From: Atrina japonica
Taxonomy: Eukaryota; Mollusca; Bivalvia; Pterioida; Pinnidae
Direction of reading: 5' to 3'
NCBI GenBank assembly: GCA_030159075.1
Contig: BROG01000799.1
Coordinates: forward strand, 186,001 to 250,000
Length of the DNA stretch: 64,000 nucleotides
The position numbers and the translations under genes were made by a program. The notes below the pieces were generated by a model. The model was given only the letters and a program-made list of their open reading frames with translations, made no database searches and was not told the DNA's origin. Below, one piece after another: positions 23,647 through 34,540 of the stretch (position 1 is the stretch's first letter; every line of letters starts with the position of its first letter).

Positions 23647-24285
23647 TTACTGAGAGGGGACTTCATAATGTTTAAGAAGATCCCCGTATAGACCATCAAA
23701 CTTCTTAAACGACGATATCACGAGTTCAACAACGTAACATTTTGTAAGTAGTTTATTGACGAGCCGTCTCGCTCTCAGAATAAAACATTTATAAGAAGAG
23801 CATTCCTTAGCATAACGTATTAGTTGTGAAATGAAAACGCCACAGGCAGGAGAAAAAGGAATATACTTAGAAACAGGAAGTTTGTGATATGGAAATTGAA
23901 AACGTCGCGTGCTTTCCAATCTACAGGAGTAAATCTAGGTTAGAAGCAGATGTGTTTCTCTCTGTCGTCTCACTGATCAGGATTCATCTGGCCGAGGTAA
24001 TTCTGAAATTCTGAAATATTTATGGACAGAACGTCGTCGACATACCTGTAAGTAAAACTGAACTGAGGTGCTTATTGTTTGTATTCTTTGGAGAGCAGAG
24101 AGTGCATTCATTCCGCTTCATATGAATACAAAAGTAGAGATGCACAATTGGTACCAATTGGAGTGCCTACAATTTGTTTGAAAACTTTTCCCGCTAAAAA
24201 ACATGTTGTCTACTTGAAACCCCAGCATCTTCAGTTTACTTGTTATTTGAGTCAGTGTTCCGTCAAGAACTTCATGAGCAAACAC
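23647..24285 (-). pseudogene. PLE reverse transcriptase fragment, second subfamily
   Basis: On the minus strand, 23647-23919 encodes a C-terminal segment with FSPACGVFISQLIRYAKECS, matching the equivalent SPAYGVYISQMIRYARACT of the main family but clearly diverged. Further palm-like pieces continue in other frames to about 24285. No intact catalytic box remains. The divergence indicates a separate PLE lineage rather than another copy of the 14 kb element. Confidence 0.65.
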
Positions 24286-24694
24286 TAAATATTTACACCT
24301 GCGACTTCCATTTTTGTATACAAAGGAGTTTTGTATAATAGATGTTAATCTGTTTTTAAGTTTTTAATGAGTCGAAAAGTCAAATGACTTGATGCTTGCA
24401 ATATGTTTGAAATTTGGAGATTTTAAATGTTCCGACAATTCTTTTGAATTTTTTAAGAACCACGTGTCATAGAGCTAAAAATAGATCACTTATATAAGAT
24501 ATGAGAATATTTAATTTTTTTTTATAATTCTTCTCTTTTCTGCACAGTCCATATGTTATATTTGAAACACGTTATTGCCACAGGGAATTAATTGCGGCAA
24601 GGGATAGGTTCGGAATTAAAATATATCAAATTCACATCGTATATTTTAAAATTGAAAGTCACTTTGTTTCAATGAAGGAAGCATTATCATTATT
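24286..24694. other. non-coding, nothing recognised
   Basis: AT-rich, no supported gene or repeat. Confidence 0.4.
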
Positions 24695-25312
24695 AGAATA
24701 TAAAAATTTCAGATACCAAAGTATAAATCAATAGGATGTCCAGGATATAGATACAAATCCGGTAAAAATTGACAAACACGGACCTCTGAAAACCAAGAGG
24801 TGGGATCAGGTGCCATGGAGGAGTAAGCATCCCCTGTTGACCGGTCACACCCGCCGTGAGTCCACAGTCAAGTCCAATGAAACACGTGAGGAGTGTATCT
24901 TCGTGACAATTGGTACAGACGTCCCAACAATCGCCAACGAAAAGGCAACTCAACATTTCACTTAGTGAAACAGAGTAGTCGCAAACAAGACTATTATATC
25001 GACCATAACATTTGCGGAACGTTGACATTAAACGCGGTTTTCGATATCCCTGTGTCAATAATTTGTCAGTTAGTAGTTTACCTCTGTATATGAAATCTTC
25101 ATATGTTGTGCACGCCCTGGCATATCGGATCATTTGTGAAATATAAACTCCATATGCAGGTGACTGAGGGATATTACTACTTAAATGTGGAAAATTTACG
25201 ATGGGAAAGCCGAAATCGTCGCGTTTATCGTATAGCTTAGTAGCTAATTTCCCGTCTGTGTTTATATTAATTAAAATGTCTAAGTATGAAGCGTGTGTAC
25301 TTGATTCTGTTA
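24695..25312 (-). pseudogene. PLE reverse transcriptase C-terminus plus 3' module, inverted
   Basis: On the minus strand, RT codons from the TYEDFIYRGKLLTDKLLTQG region lead through to a readable end, then the 3' module to about 24700. The frame stays open across 24693-25133, longer than in the other copies, because the usual stop is changed near 24930. It is 5'-truncated near 25312. Confidence 0.75.
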
Positions 25313-25547
25313 ATTAACTTCTATTTAGTATTTAGATTGTTGTTTTCATTTTAACAAATATTTTTAAGTCTTGCAGTGGTATAATTACACAAACATTATC
25401 GTAGATCATCGTTTAAGCTAGTTTTGATAGCTTAATTTTTGCTTTTCATCATTTTTAATCACTATCGTTTGTAATACAGAAAATATTATTCATTCTGCTT
25501 ATATACTTGGTAATCAAACACACCTACACATCTATCTATCTACCTAG

Positions 25548-25720
25548 AATTTCAGATACCAAAGTATATATCTGATATGTGAGATATAAACACAATATGC
25601 AGGTGATTTCGGGATATTACTACTTAAATTTGTTGAAAGTTTACGTCGGGAAATCCGAAATCGTCGCATGTGTCGTATAGCCTGGTTGTTTATTTCATGT
25701 ACGTGTCTATAGTAAGTAGC
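25548..25720 (-). repeat. short diverged PLE fragment
   Basis: Contains the module tail TTTCAGATACCAAAGTATAT joined directly to the part matching the ATATGGAGTTTATATTTCAC region of the reverse transcriptase, with everything between deleted. No coding potential. Confidence 0.6.
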
Positions 25721-26044
25721 CCAAGTAGAAAGCTTATCAATCTAGTATCTGACTGTCTGTTTATTTACATCCCTATTTTACTTAGTAAATATTGATTTTG
25801 GTAGGTTGACGTATTAATTCCCCTTATAGCACCGATTAGGCTGTCAATTGTGTTTTAATTTATGATGTATTTTACATCATGCTTATATGAAGATATAATG
25901 GTCTCAAATTATCTCACTTCCAAATGTTGCTTTGTCATCTGAATTTTGGCCGCTAGGGGGCGCCACCAGTGGCGCTGTTTGATGATTTCATCAAAATGCT
26001 GGCTTCTCATTGGCCAATTCAAATGCGTGCCATGGAGTCGCCTG

Positions 26045-26178
26045 TGACGTCATAATCGAAAGTGCGTCATACCGGAAGTGAGGTCATACCGTAAGTGCGT
26101 CGTACCGGAAATGAGGTCATCTTGTCATGGCAATAAGGAGAAAGAGCTAATCGTTGAGCGTGTCTATGACCGGAAGTG
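26045..26178. promoter_or_regulatory. cluster of CRE-like and ETS-like sites in the left TIR
   Basis: TGACGTCA (26045-26052) is the full CRE/ATF consensus. ACCGGAAGTG (26071-26080 and 26169-26178) and ACCGGAAATG (26104-26113) fit the ETS family consensus. The right TIR keeps TGACGTCA (36449-36456) and two CACTTCCGG words (36387, 36403). Retention in both arms suggests a function in transcription of the element; this is inference. Confidence 0.5.
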
Positions 26179-26518
26179 AAAGGTTGTGGGGGCGGCCATC
26201 TTGGATAACGAGCCAATGAAAGCCTTCGTTACAAGAGGTCGGGGTCACGAGAGATCACGAGAGGTCACGTGAGTTCACGAGATGTCAACGGCTAAAACTA
26301 GAAGTTGGATTTTTCCACTTTTGGGTTGAGAGTGAATCTATTTTTAGAACCGAAACTTTGGTTTTTCCAAGGTTTGTGAAACCAGCAGTAGGTGTCGCCA
26401 CAGTAGGTGAGAGTGCTGTATCAAGTGCGCAAGCGCGAGAAGCGGTAGGGCGAGCTCGAGTCAAGCTTGAACATGTTATCCTTGTACTAAGACTTGTAGA
26501 GTTACGAGTATGTACAAA

Positions 26519-26830
26519 GGGAGATCACTCTGTATATACTCTATAGGTGGAATAAAGGGAGATAAATCTGTATAGCCTGTATGAGTAGGACAAAAGGGAG
26601 ATCACTCTGTATAGACTGCATGAGTAGGACAAATGGGGATATCAGTGTGTATACACAGTATATATGAGACAAGGGGAGATCACTCTGTATAGCCTGTATG
26701 AGTAGGACAAAAGGGAGATTACTCTGTATAGACTGTATAGGTGGAACAAAGGGAGATTACTCTGTATGGACTAAAGGGAAGGAATAGAAAGGGAGATTAC
26801 TCTATATGGACTGTATACACAAAACCAAAG
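26519..26830. repeat. 39-base minisatellite inside the left TIR, about 8 units
   Basis: Units share GGGAGATCACTCTGTATAGA and TGAGTAGGACAAA-like ends. The right TIR has only one equivalent unit (around 36040-36075), so the array expanded in one arm after the arms were formed. Confidence 0.85.
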
Positions 26831-26970
26831 AGGATGGGTGGGTAGTGAAACAGGAAGTATAGGGAGGGTAGGTATCTTGGCTATGGAATCAGGGACTGAC
26901 TAATCTACCGTCAGGAGAGAGAACCATAGAACATGAAAGTGTGTAACGTACTCAACGTTTGCAAAAGTGA

Positions 26971-26971
<1 letters not shown>

Positions 26972-27003
<32 letters not shown>

Positions 27004-27040
27004 TGGTTGTGTGTGATTGTGTGTGTGTGTATGTGTGTGT
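26972..27040. repeat. (GT)n microsatellite
   Basis: GT-rich tract with a few interruptions, inside the left TIR of Polinton 1. Confidence 0.9.
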
Positions 27041-27446
27041 CGTTCTCAAAGTTTGCCAAAGTGATCAAGTGTGTACCGTTCTCATGTTTCAAAGTTTGCA
27101 ACGTGTGCAACGTTCTCAGTTATGAAGTCTCAAAGTGACAAAGTGACACAAGTGACAAGAGTGACAAGTATCAAAGTTCAGGCAGTGAAAACAGTATCTG
27201 TATTATTTTATATTGTTTCTTGTACTTCTGTATATAAAATGAAAAATTGAAACACTCACTCAGAGAAATTTTTCTGACGATGTTGACTCTTCGAGCTTCG
27301 GATGCCAAATGAGCTCTCAGTAGTCTAACTGATCTCATTCTCCAGTTTTTAAAAGTTACTAGTTTTAGAATTGACTAGTTTGAATTTCTATCTAATAAAA
27401 TTTTATCGATCAAGTAAAAGAACTAGTGAATGTTCACATTCACTTA

Positions 27447-27878
27447 CTATAGGTTAGACTTACCACCGCTACAGTATAACACAACACATACAAAAAACTG
27501 CATACTTTCAGTTAAGGTTTCTTTTCGTGTAAGTTGGGTGGCCCTTAAAGGGGCCGTTGAATTTTCTTTCGTTGGAGAAGGACTATTACCCGTCCAACAG
27601 CCGCTGCGGTCGATTGTTTGCAGTTCTTTCTCCTCGATCAGTCGCCTTATTTCAGCCTCCCGCAGCCTCAGTAGCCTCAAATCCGCCTGAGCCATAGTAT
27701 ACTGTAGCTCAGGCAATGGGGGCGCTGATGACACTACTCTGGGTGGAGGAGGTCTAGGTGGTGGAACCCTAGACCTATAAGGTGGTGGCGGCGGACGAGT
27801 TAAAAATGCTGGCTGACGGGGAGTAGGCCTTACCACAGCTACTTTTCTCTCCAATGCTGCATCTTCAAATCCGTCCAT
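27447..27878 (-). CDS. proline-rich protein of unknown function (Polinton 1)
   Basis: An unbroken frame of 143 codons, starting at the ATG at 27876-27878 (MDGFEDAALERK). I prefer this start to ATGs upstream because the preceding residues fall in AT-rich sequence without protein character. Residues about 20-55 are proline-rich (RPPPPPYRSR, PPPRPPPP). A short helical, charged segment with LRLREAEIRRLIEEKELQ follows at about residues 66-84. It is transcribed divergently from the ATPase. One of the few genes of this element without a frame break. I do not recognise the family; a virion or DNA-associated role is possible but unsupported. Confidence 0.55.
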   Translation of the reverse strand: MDGFEDAALERKVAVVRPTPRQPAFLTRPPPPPYRSRVPPPRPPPPRVVSSAPPLPELQYTMAQADLRLLRLREAEIRRLIEEKELQTIDRSGCWTGNSPSPTKENSTAPLRATQLTRKETLTESMQFFVCVVLYCSGGKSNL

Positions 27879-28106
27879 GATGATGAACTGATACCGAGTA
27901 AAACCAAATGTCTGGTTTTTAAAGATACTATGAACGCACACGCAATCAATGACGTCAGAGGTTTATTCGGAGTATGAGTTGTTTCATGACTCCTACTACT
28001 ACTACTCGGAACGTTTTTGTCTTATACCTTAGATGATTTATACATACACTACTAAAGTGACCATGTATATAATACTACATATCTCAGTTTCATTACTAGT
28101 ATTAAA

Positions 28107-28771
28107 ATGGCTTACTATCAGTCCATATCTCCCGATACGATACAATTAAAGCATGAATTTACCATGGTTGTGGCGGGACCTACCAAATCAGGGAAAACTG
28201 AATTTGTAAAACAGTTGATAGAATGAAAGGATCAATGGATTCATTCTCCTCCCGACAAAATTGTATGGTGTTATCGTGAATGGCATCCTGCTAATGAAAT
28301 CTTACAACGGGAACATCATGTTCACTTTGTTCAAAATATACCTGACGATGACGAAGTATTAGTTTCTGATCCAACTCGTCGTCATCTACTTCTCTTTGAT
28401 GATATGATGAGTAGTAAAGTTCTCGATTCTATCGTGAAAGGTTTACAGGCAAAGCACATCATCGGAACACAAGTGTGATCTACATCACTCAACACTTGTT
28501 TAATCGTGCCAAACAATATCGTACCATAAGTCTGAATGCTCATTATCTCGTCCTGTTTAAGAATCCTAGAGATAAATTTCAAGTGACCAGCTTATCACGT
28601 CAATCAGACCAACCAGGATTAAACCATGCTTATCACGATGCTACAAATCGTCCTCATGGTTATCTCTTGATTGATCTCACATCGTCTACCCCTGATAATC
28701 TAAGATTAAGATCAGATCTGTTTCATCCTTGGTATACGAGAGGAATAGTGCTGTATACACCTGATAAGTAG
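28107..28771 (+). pseudogene. Polinton packaging ATPase (FtsK/HerA-type), broken
   Basis: Encodes the DNA-packaging ATPase that would drive genome entry into the capsid. Start is the ATG at 28107. Walker A, VVAGPTKSGKTEF, lies at about residues 21-33; a Walker-B-like LLLFDDM follows near 28390-28408. The family length (about 220 residues) is fully covered. Breaks: an in-frame TGA at 28224-28226, just after the Walker A helix, and a frame change near 28470. The second half continues with YITQHLFNRAKQYRTISLNA to the TAG at 28769-28771. Sequence outside the breaks is well conserved, so sequencing error or a recent lesion is possible. Confidence 0.8.
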
Positions 28772-28789
28772 ACAGTAACTTTCTCTGGA

Positions 28790-29250
28790 CCGTCATTTCT
28801 CGTATTCCTGTTCACGTAGAATCACGAATTCTTTACGAATTCTTTACCTAAAGCCACCAGTAAACTGGTGACTACTTTAAGAAAATTGCAATTGAAAGAT
28901 CCCATCAGACGTCAAGAACTGTTAGAATTAGGTAGAGACGCTTTATTGAAATGGTTTGGTATGGGGGCTAAAACAAAAATCTTCTGTCTGGTACTATTTC
29001 AATGACCAAACCTACAGCAACGTTAATACAGAGAAATGCTGATAATTTAAAAATCATTGCTGACCCAAAAGCGGATGAAGAAGCTAAGAAGATTGCTATC
29101 TTAAAACGGGGAGGGGCAGGATTCTTAGGGGGGGGGGTAATCATTCGATCCATATTACAGTGGTCTAGTTGTCTCAAGAAGAACACTGCACCTAAAAAGA
29201 AAAAAACACCCTCTCCCCCTAAGCAGAAAAAAAGAGTCCTTAGAAGATGA
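28790..29250 (+). pseudogene. small basic Polinton protein, broken, function unknown
   Basis: Two frames join into one likely gene. The first part carries TLRKLQLKDPIRRQELLELG in a helical segment near 28876-28940. The second (29002-29250) carries QRNADNLKIIADPKADEEAK, a glycine-rich hydrophobic patch AGFLGGGVIIRSIL and a very basic lysine- and proline-rich tail. There is a frame change near 28975. The stop overlaps the next start (ATGA at 29247). A glycine-rich hydrophobic patch plus basic tail would suit a small virion protein, but I cannot name it. Confidence 0.5.
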
Positions 29251-30062
29251 ACCTGCCATTGGTTCTAAATCTGAGTCTGAAACAGATTCGTGAAGCTGAC
29301 ACATTGAATCAGACTTCTCCTACACGAATACCGTCTCCACCTTTAACCAACAGCCCTGTAGCAGGAACGTCTGCTACTGCAATATCTATCTTTGGACAAC
29401 CTATACGTCTTCCTGGTAGACCTAATATCACAATTACACAACGGAAACAACTTCCTATTACTAAGACTAAAGCAGTCCTACAGACACTGAATGTACCTAA
29501 GAAGTCTACTCCTACTGCTACTCCCAAGCATCCCTTGGTATTTCTCTTATTACCAAAACCTTTAACTGCAAAAGATGTATCATCTCAGCTGAACAAACCT
29601 CCTATTACTAAGACTAAAGCAGTCCTACAGACACTGAATGTACCTAAGAAGTCTACTCCTACTGCTACTCCCAAGCATCCCTTGTTATTTTCCTTATTAC
29701 CTAAACCTTTAACTGCAAAAGATGTATCATCTCAGCTGAACAAACCTCCTATTACTAAGACTAAAGCAGTCCTAAAGACACTGAATGTACCTAAGAAGTC
29801 TACTCCTACTGCTACTCCCAAGCATCCCTTGGTATTTCTCTTATTACCAAAACCTTTAACTGCAAAAGATGTATCATCTCAGCTGAACAAACGTGTTACA
29901 TCTACTCCAAAGTCTACTCGTTTACCTTCGTTTGCTTCTACCTTTGGATCTTGCATTACTAGTCAGCCTAAGACACAGGCTACTTCATATATGAATAGCT
30001 ACAAATTTTTACTACGAGTAAAGAACTTCAAGATCATAAACTACTTCAACATCCTATGTTGA
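29247..30062 (+). CDS. protein with three 49-residue repeats (Polinton 1)
   Basis: Open from the ATG at 29247, which overlaps the preceding stop, to the TGA at 30060-30062, 271 codons. Between about 29454 and 29892 it contains three near-identical repeats of 147 bases, so the reading frame is kept. Each repeat carries PITKTKAVLQTLNVPKKSTP, then a leucine-rich segment and TAKDVSSQLNK. The nucleotide repeats are almost identical, showing recent in-frame amplification. The rest is serine/threonine/proline-rich and positively charged. No known domain recognised. The last 20 codons look AT-rich and may follow an undetected frame change. Confidence 0.55.
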   Translation: MNLPLVLNLSLKQIREADTLNQTSPTRIPSPPLTNSPVAGTSATAISIFGQPIRLPGRPNITITQRKQLPITKTKAVLQTLNVPKKSTPTATPKHPLVFLLLPKPLTAKDVSSQLNKPPITKTKAVLQTLNVPKKSTPTATPKHPLLFSLLPKPLTAKDVSSQLNKPPITKTKAVLKTLNVPKKSTPTATPKHPLVFLLLPKPLTAKDVSSQLNKRVTSTPKSTRLPSFASTFGSCITSQPKTQATSYMNSYKFLLRVKNFKIINYFNILC

Positions 30063-30133
30063 TATAGGTCTATGAAACTACCTCAGATCATGTATTGAGT
30101 CATTTGTATAGAATACTTAGTTGTAGTTACATC

Positions 30134-30487
30134 ATGGCACCAAGAAAAAGAAAGCATGAGCTTGAATCTGATGCCGCTTTGATTAAAGTCTTAGGACAAA
30201 AACAGTATCCTATTGAGTTTAAAAAGATGATCTTATGGTATGCCCCTGATGACACGATCATGAAAATTTGTGAAGTAGTGTATAACATCTTAAAAGGAGT
30301 GATTCCTTTAAGAAAACGCCAGAAACTGAACTTGGGTTGAAAGAAACGGGTCTTAAAGAAAACTAGTTCATCCTCAATTGAATGTCCCTCAACGACGTCG
30401 TATTCTAACGAATCAACAGGGTGGTGTTTTACCTATCTTACCCTTATTAGCGCCATTACTAGGAGCCATAGCTTCTCCTGTCTTATA
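30134..30487 (+). pseudogene. small basic protein with hydrophobic C-terminus, core-like (Polinton 1)
   Basis: Starts at the ATG at 30134 (MAPRKRKHELESDAALIKVL). An N-terminal basic region precedes a helical middle (EVVYNILKGVIPLRKRQK). After a frame change near 30340, an arginine-rich segment leads to QGGVLPILPLLAPLLGAIA near the end. The overall plan, basic then GG followed by a hydrophobic tail, resembles small core or membrane-active virion proteins in adenovirus-like systems; GG-type sites suit adenain-type protease cleavage. That role is inference. Between the repeat protein and the conserved gene at 30504. Confidence 0.5.
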
Positions 30488-30503
30488 ATCTATTCTATAA
30501 CCA

Positions 30504-31387
30504 TGAGCACACGAAAAATTATCTTAGTTCCCGAGAGGATCACGGAGGAACTCAAACAATGGAGAGAAAGAAGTTTACACCTTTTGTCTCATATATCTGA
30601 AGTAGCATCTTCGGTGCGTTTAGGTAATTAGATGCGATTGTAGATCGTGATACCTGAAGCTAAGGTAGCCAAGTTTGGTAAAGAAATCCATTGATACCGT
30701 ACGTATCTACAACAAGCTCGTCATCCCGTAGAACAGGAACACTTGGTCTCAGAAAACAGATAAAGTAAAAAAAGTCAAAGATGATGTTAAAGCTGAAATG
30801 TCTCCTGATAATAAAGATCTTATGACAGCTATTACATCCAGTGTTACTGCTCCAATAAAACCAAAAGTCCCTTTATTATTTAAACATCTCCAGAAACATT
30901 CTGATATACTAACATGGAAAAAAACGGTCAAATACAATACAAAGGGAAGATCGTACCTGGGACAAATATGGTCGATCTCGCAACTAATGCTTTACGGACA
31001 GGAAACCAAGAAAAGGGTATCTATCAACCCTCGGGACTTGATAGCTTTGTAAAAGGATTAGTGGAATCGAATGTCCCTCGTGATTGGATACGTAACCCTA
31101 ATTATATCAAAATGATGAATCAGCCTATTGTAAAACCAAAGGCAATGAGTACCCCTAAACCTCAGGATGATAATAACGATGAAGATGACACGGGATTCTA
31201 TGATGCTATGCCTACTCTTCCTTCTACTGACATAAAGGATTCTGCAAAGACACTCCTTAGTCAGAAAATTGTTAAGTATTGGCAAAGATTGACTCCTACG
31301 GCCTGGTCTACCATTAAAAAATATCAAAAGAGTTGTCAACTTCCAGAATGGATCAAAACTCAAAATCTTCGCAAAATGCCAAATTAG
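30504..31387 (+). pseudogene. conserved Polinton protein of unknown function, broken
   Basis: Begins MSTRKIILVPERITEELKQW at 30504 and, through several frame changes between 30630 and 30915, runs to the TAG at 31385-31387. The readable second half (30914-31387) contains QIQYKGKIVPGTNMVDLATN, then an acidic stretch (DDNNDEDD) and a helical C-terminus. The N-terminal part is helical and charged. Proteins of this shape and position, upstream of the integrase, are common in Polintons, but I know no established function. Its end overlaps the start of the integrase. Confidence 0.5.
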
Positions 31388-32350
31388 CATCCATCTATTA
31401 TGATCCTTCTAATCGGGGTGGGTATGCAGGTATACAGCCTCTCTATCGAGAAGTGAAACGTCGAAAGTACCCCATTTCTCTAAATGAGGTCAAGCAATGG
31501 TTGAAAGAACAAGACACGTATACGCTTCATAAATCTATCAAGAAAAAGTTTCCTCGTAACCAAACGAGAGTGACCGATATGGATGAACAATGGCAATTAG
31601 ATTTAGCTGATGTATCCAACATCAAGACACACAGTGATGGGTATACGTTTCTCTTATGTGTCATTGATGTTCTATCTAAATATGCTTGGGTCATCCCTTT
31701 GAAAAACAAATCTGCCAAAGAATTGGTACGGGGATTTCAAGCAGTATTAAAACAAGCTAAGGGACGACGTCCCATTCGTATACAATCCGATAAAGGAAAG
31801 AGTTTTTGAATCGTGAATTTCGTCAAACGTTTCATGATATTCATTTCTTTACGACAGACAATACAGAAACAAAAGCTAGTATTGTAGAACGATTTCAAAG
31901 GACACTGAAAGCCCACATGTGGAGATATTTTACTCATACCCGTTCACGTCGTTATGTTGACATTCTACCTCAGATTGTTCAAGCTTATTATCAATCCTAT
32001 AATTGTAGTATCGGTAGAAGTCCCAGAGAAGTCAATCCTTCCAATGTGTTAGAAGTCTGGGAGACCTTATCTGGTACCCCTTTTAAAAACCGTCCATTGC
32101 CCAAGTTTCATACAAGTGATCGCGTACGTATCAGTAAAGTAAAACGTACATTTGATAAGGGATAGTTACCTAACTGGACCACGGAACTGTTCACGGTCGA
32201 GAAACGAGTACCTGATCGTTACCCTTATGTGTATTACATCCAGGATGATCATCAAGAACGATTGGAAGGTACGTTTTACGAATCTGAATTACAACCCGTT
32301 GTAAAGACAGATGATGTCTATGAAGTCGACGAGATTCTCGATCATAGAAA
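31348..32350 (+). pseudogene. Polinton integrase (retroviral type), split by a PLE insertion
   Basis: DDE-type integrase that would insert element DNA. Start ATG 31348 (MDQNSKSSQN). Near the N-terminus is SIYYDPSNRGGYAGIQ, typical of Polinton integrases. The first catalytic aspartate is in WQLDLAD (residues 82-88), the second in IQSDKG (about residue 148), and the glutamate in SIVERFQRT after a frame change near 31800. A TAG at 32163-32165 interrupts it further. The C-terminal chromodomain begins with VYEVDEILDHRN near 32317-32352 and is then cut by PLE sequence. The rest of the chromodomain is at about 34326-34430. This lineage carries a chromodomain, unlike the integrase of element 2. Confidence 0.85.
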
Positions 32351-34017
32351 TATAAAAAAAAATCAGATACCAAAGTATAAATCAATAGAATGTCCAGGAC
32401 ATAGATACAAATCCGGTAAAATGGACAAACACGGACCTCTGGAAACCAAGAAGTGCGATCAGGTGCCATGGAGGAGTAAGCATCCCCTGTCGACCGGTCA
32501 CACCCGTCGTGAGTCCATAGTCAAGTCCAATGAAACACGTGAGGAGTGTATCCTCGTCACAATTGGTACAGACGTCTCAACAACCGCCAACGAAAAGGCA
32601 ACTCAACATTTCACTTAGTGAAACAGAGTAGTCGCAAACAAGACTATTATACCGACCATAAAATTTGCGGAATGTTTACATTAAACGCAGTTTTCGATAT
32701 CCCTGTGTTAATAATTTGTCAGTTAGTAGTTTACCTCTGTATATGAAATCTTCATATGTTGTACACACCCTGGCATATCGAATCATTTGTGAAATATAAA
32801 CTCAATATGCGGGTGACTGAGGGATATTACTACTTAAATGTGGAAAATTTACGATGCGAAAGCCAAAACCGCTGCTTCGTATGAATAAAGGAACAGGTCG
32901 GCCAATAAAGGAGCACAATTGGTTCCCATAGGAATGCCGACAGTTTGTTGAAAGACCACGTCTCCGAACATTACAAATATATTGTCTATTAGAAATTCCA
33001 GCATGTTTTTTATATCAACTTCAGTTTAATTAATGTGTAGAATCAGAGTGGTGTTTGACGAAATAAGTATCCTGATAGCCAATAACTAGATATCTAAATT
33101 TTCGGGTTCCACCTTTAGTGAAAAAAACAGTTGTCTATGATGCTGAAAAGTCTCTTTTAATTTTTTATGTGGAATAGTAGTGTAAAGAGTAGAGAAGTAA
33201 TAAGTTTTGACACTGTGAATTCGAGAAAAATTGTGTGCCTTCAAACTTTCTAAAATCTGTTTAGAATTTTTAAGTATCCACATCTGATTTACACCGCTTC
33301 TGGAATAAGCAACTGTACAGTATTGTTGAAGTTTCTCCTTAACGGCTGTCAATATCTTGGTAAGGAGTAAAGATAACGGTTTGGTAGAACATTTGCTGGA
33401 TCCTGCTATGTATCTTTGCTTATATGGTGTTTTATGAAGTTTAGGCATCCAGTATAAATGTGGTAGCTCGAAATCGGTATCCGTTGGGGGTATATCAAAT
33501 GAGCGCAATATGGACACGTGATTTCGAAGGATCTCGTCCTTCGAAAGTGAGCTACGTGTGTATGTAGGATTTCCAGAATTCGAATTAAACCCTAGTTTTT
33601 CTAATAAACAATTATAGTAATATGCCTTACAAATAAAAATATAAAAATTTCAGATACCAAAGTATAAATCAATAGAATGTCCAGGACATAGATACAAATC
33701 CGGTAAAAATGGACAAACCCGGACCTCTGGAAACCAAGAGGTGGGATCAGGTGCCATGGAGGAGTAAGCATCCCCTGTCGACCGGTCACACCCGCCGCGA
33801 GTCCACAGTCAAGTCAATGAAACAAGTGAGGAGTGTATCCTCGTCACAATTGGTACAGGCGTCTCAACAACTGCCAACGAAAAGGCAATTCAACATTTCA
33901 CTTAGTGAAACAGAGTAGTCGCAAACAAGATTATTATACCGACCGTAAAATTTGCGGAACGTTGACATTAAACGCGGTTTTCGATATCCCTGTGTCAATA
34001 ATTTGTCAGTGACAAAT
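32350..34017 (-). mobile_element. tandem of two partial PLE copies inserted in the integrase
   Basis: Minus-strand orientation. The right-hand copy (33640-34017) is a 3' module with the RT C-terminal end. The left-hand copy (32350-33640) joins at 33640 directly to that module's tail. It starts inside the RT N-terminal region (33086-33517 includes YKQRYIAGSSKCSTKPLSLL and NQMWILKNSKQ), continues through a palm with frame breaks, has an internal deletion at about 32873, and ends with a 3' module. A 5'-truncated body preceded by another element's 3' end is the partial head-to-tail arrangement typical of Penelope-like elements. The insertion lies inside the chromodomain coding region. Confidence 0.8.
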
Positions 34018-34325
34018 GTTAACGTAAGGTAAAAGAGATGAAAAAGTGACATCATGTATGTAGGGTCGGTTGTATGAACGATGTCCTTGACTTCGTTTGC
34101 GTCTTACGTTAAAATTAAAAAGTTCCATCACATTAACACCATTACGCAGTGGGCTTGATAGATTTCCTACACTTTAGATATTATCGTTACATCCATAGAG
34201 ATATGCAGTGCCAAGCTGTTTATTCAATTATACGTACTCTCATAGACAAAATGGAATGTTCAGGAGGGTTGAAATGTCGAAACGAGTATCTGGTGACCCC
34301 CGTTATTAATCTCGAATCGATGACC
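34018..34325. other. unassigned segment between PLE and chromodomain remainder
   Basis: About 300 bases that match neither the PLE nor an obvious integrase continuation. They may be another insertion or a target-site alteration. No gene seen. Confidence 0.35.
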
Positions 34326-34430
34326 AGCGTAGGTAAAAATCGAGTGATAGAAGAAGTGAAGGTACATTGGAAAGGATATCCTTCTAGTTTTGATTCATGG
34401 ATACCCAAATCCAACTTGATCGACCAGTAG
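34326..34430 (+). pseudogene. chromodomain remainder of the interrupted integrase
   Basis: The frame encodes VIEEVKVHWKGYPSSFDSWI near 34345-34405, the beta-strand and W-K-G-Y core of a chromodomain, ending with a TAG at 34428-34430. Its natural N-terminal half, VYEVDEILDHRN, lies at 32317-32352 on the other side of the PLE insertion. Confidence 0.75.
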
Positions 34431-34540
34431 ACTCGGTAAGCCGAGTGTCTATCAGAGTCAACAATGAGCCCAGCGAGCAACTACCCGATAGAGTTAGTCA
34501 TACGCCTAGTAATACTTGGAAATGACAGATTACAGATTAT

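Larger units (their letters stand above)
25937..27345 (+). repeat. left terminal inverted repeat of Polinton 1
   Basis: Pairs with 35560-36510 on the opposite strand. Outer matching words: GCTAGGGGGCGCCACCAGTG; mid: GAGGTCGGGGTCACGAGAGA and GTGCGCAAGCGCGAGAAGCG; inner: CTGACGATGTTGACT at about 27276. The left arm is longer than the right because of a 39-base minisatellite and a GT tract that the right arm lacks, plus an insertion near 26115-26210. Confidence 0.85.
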
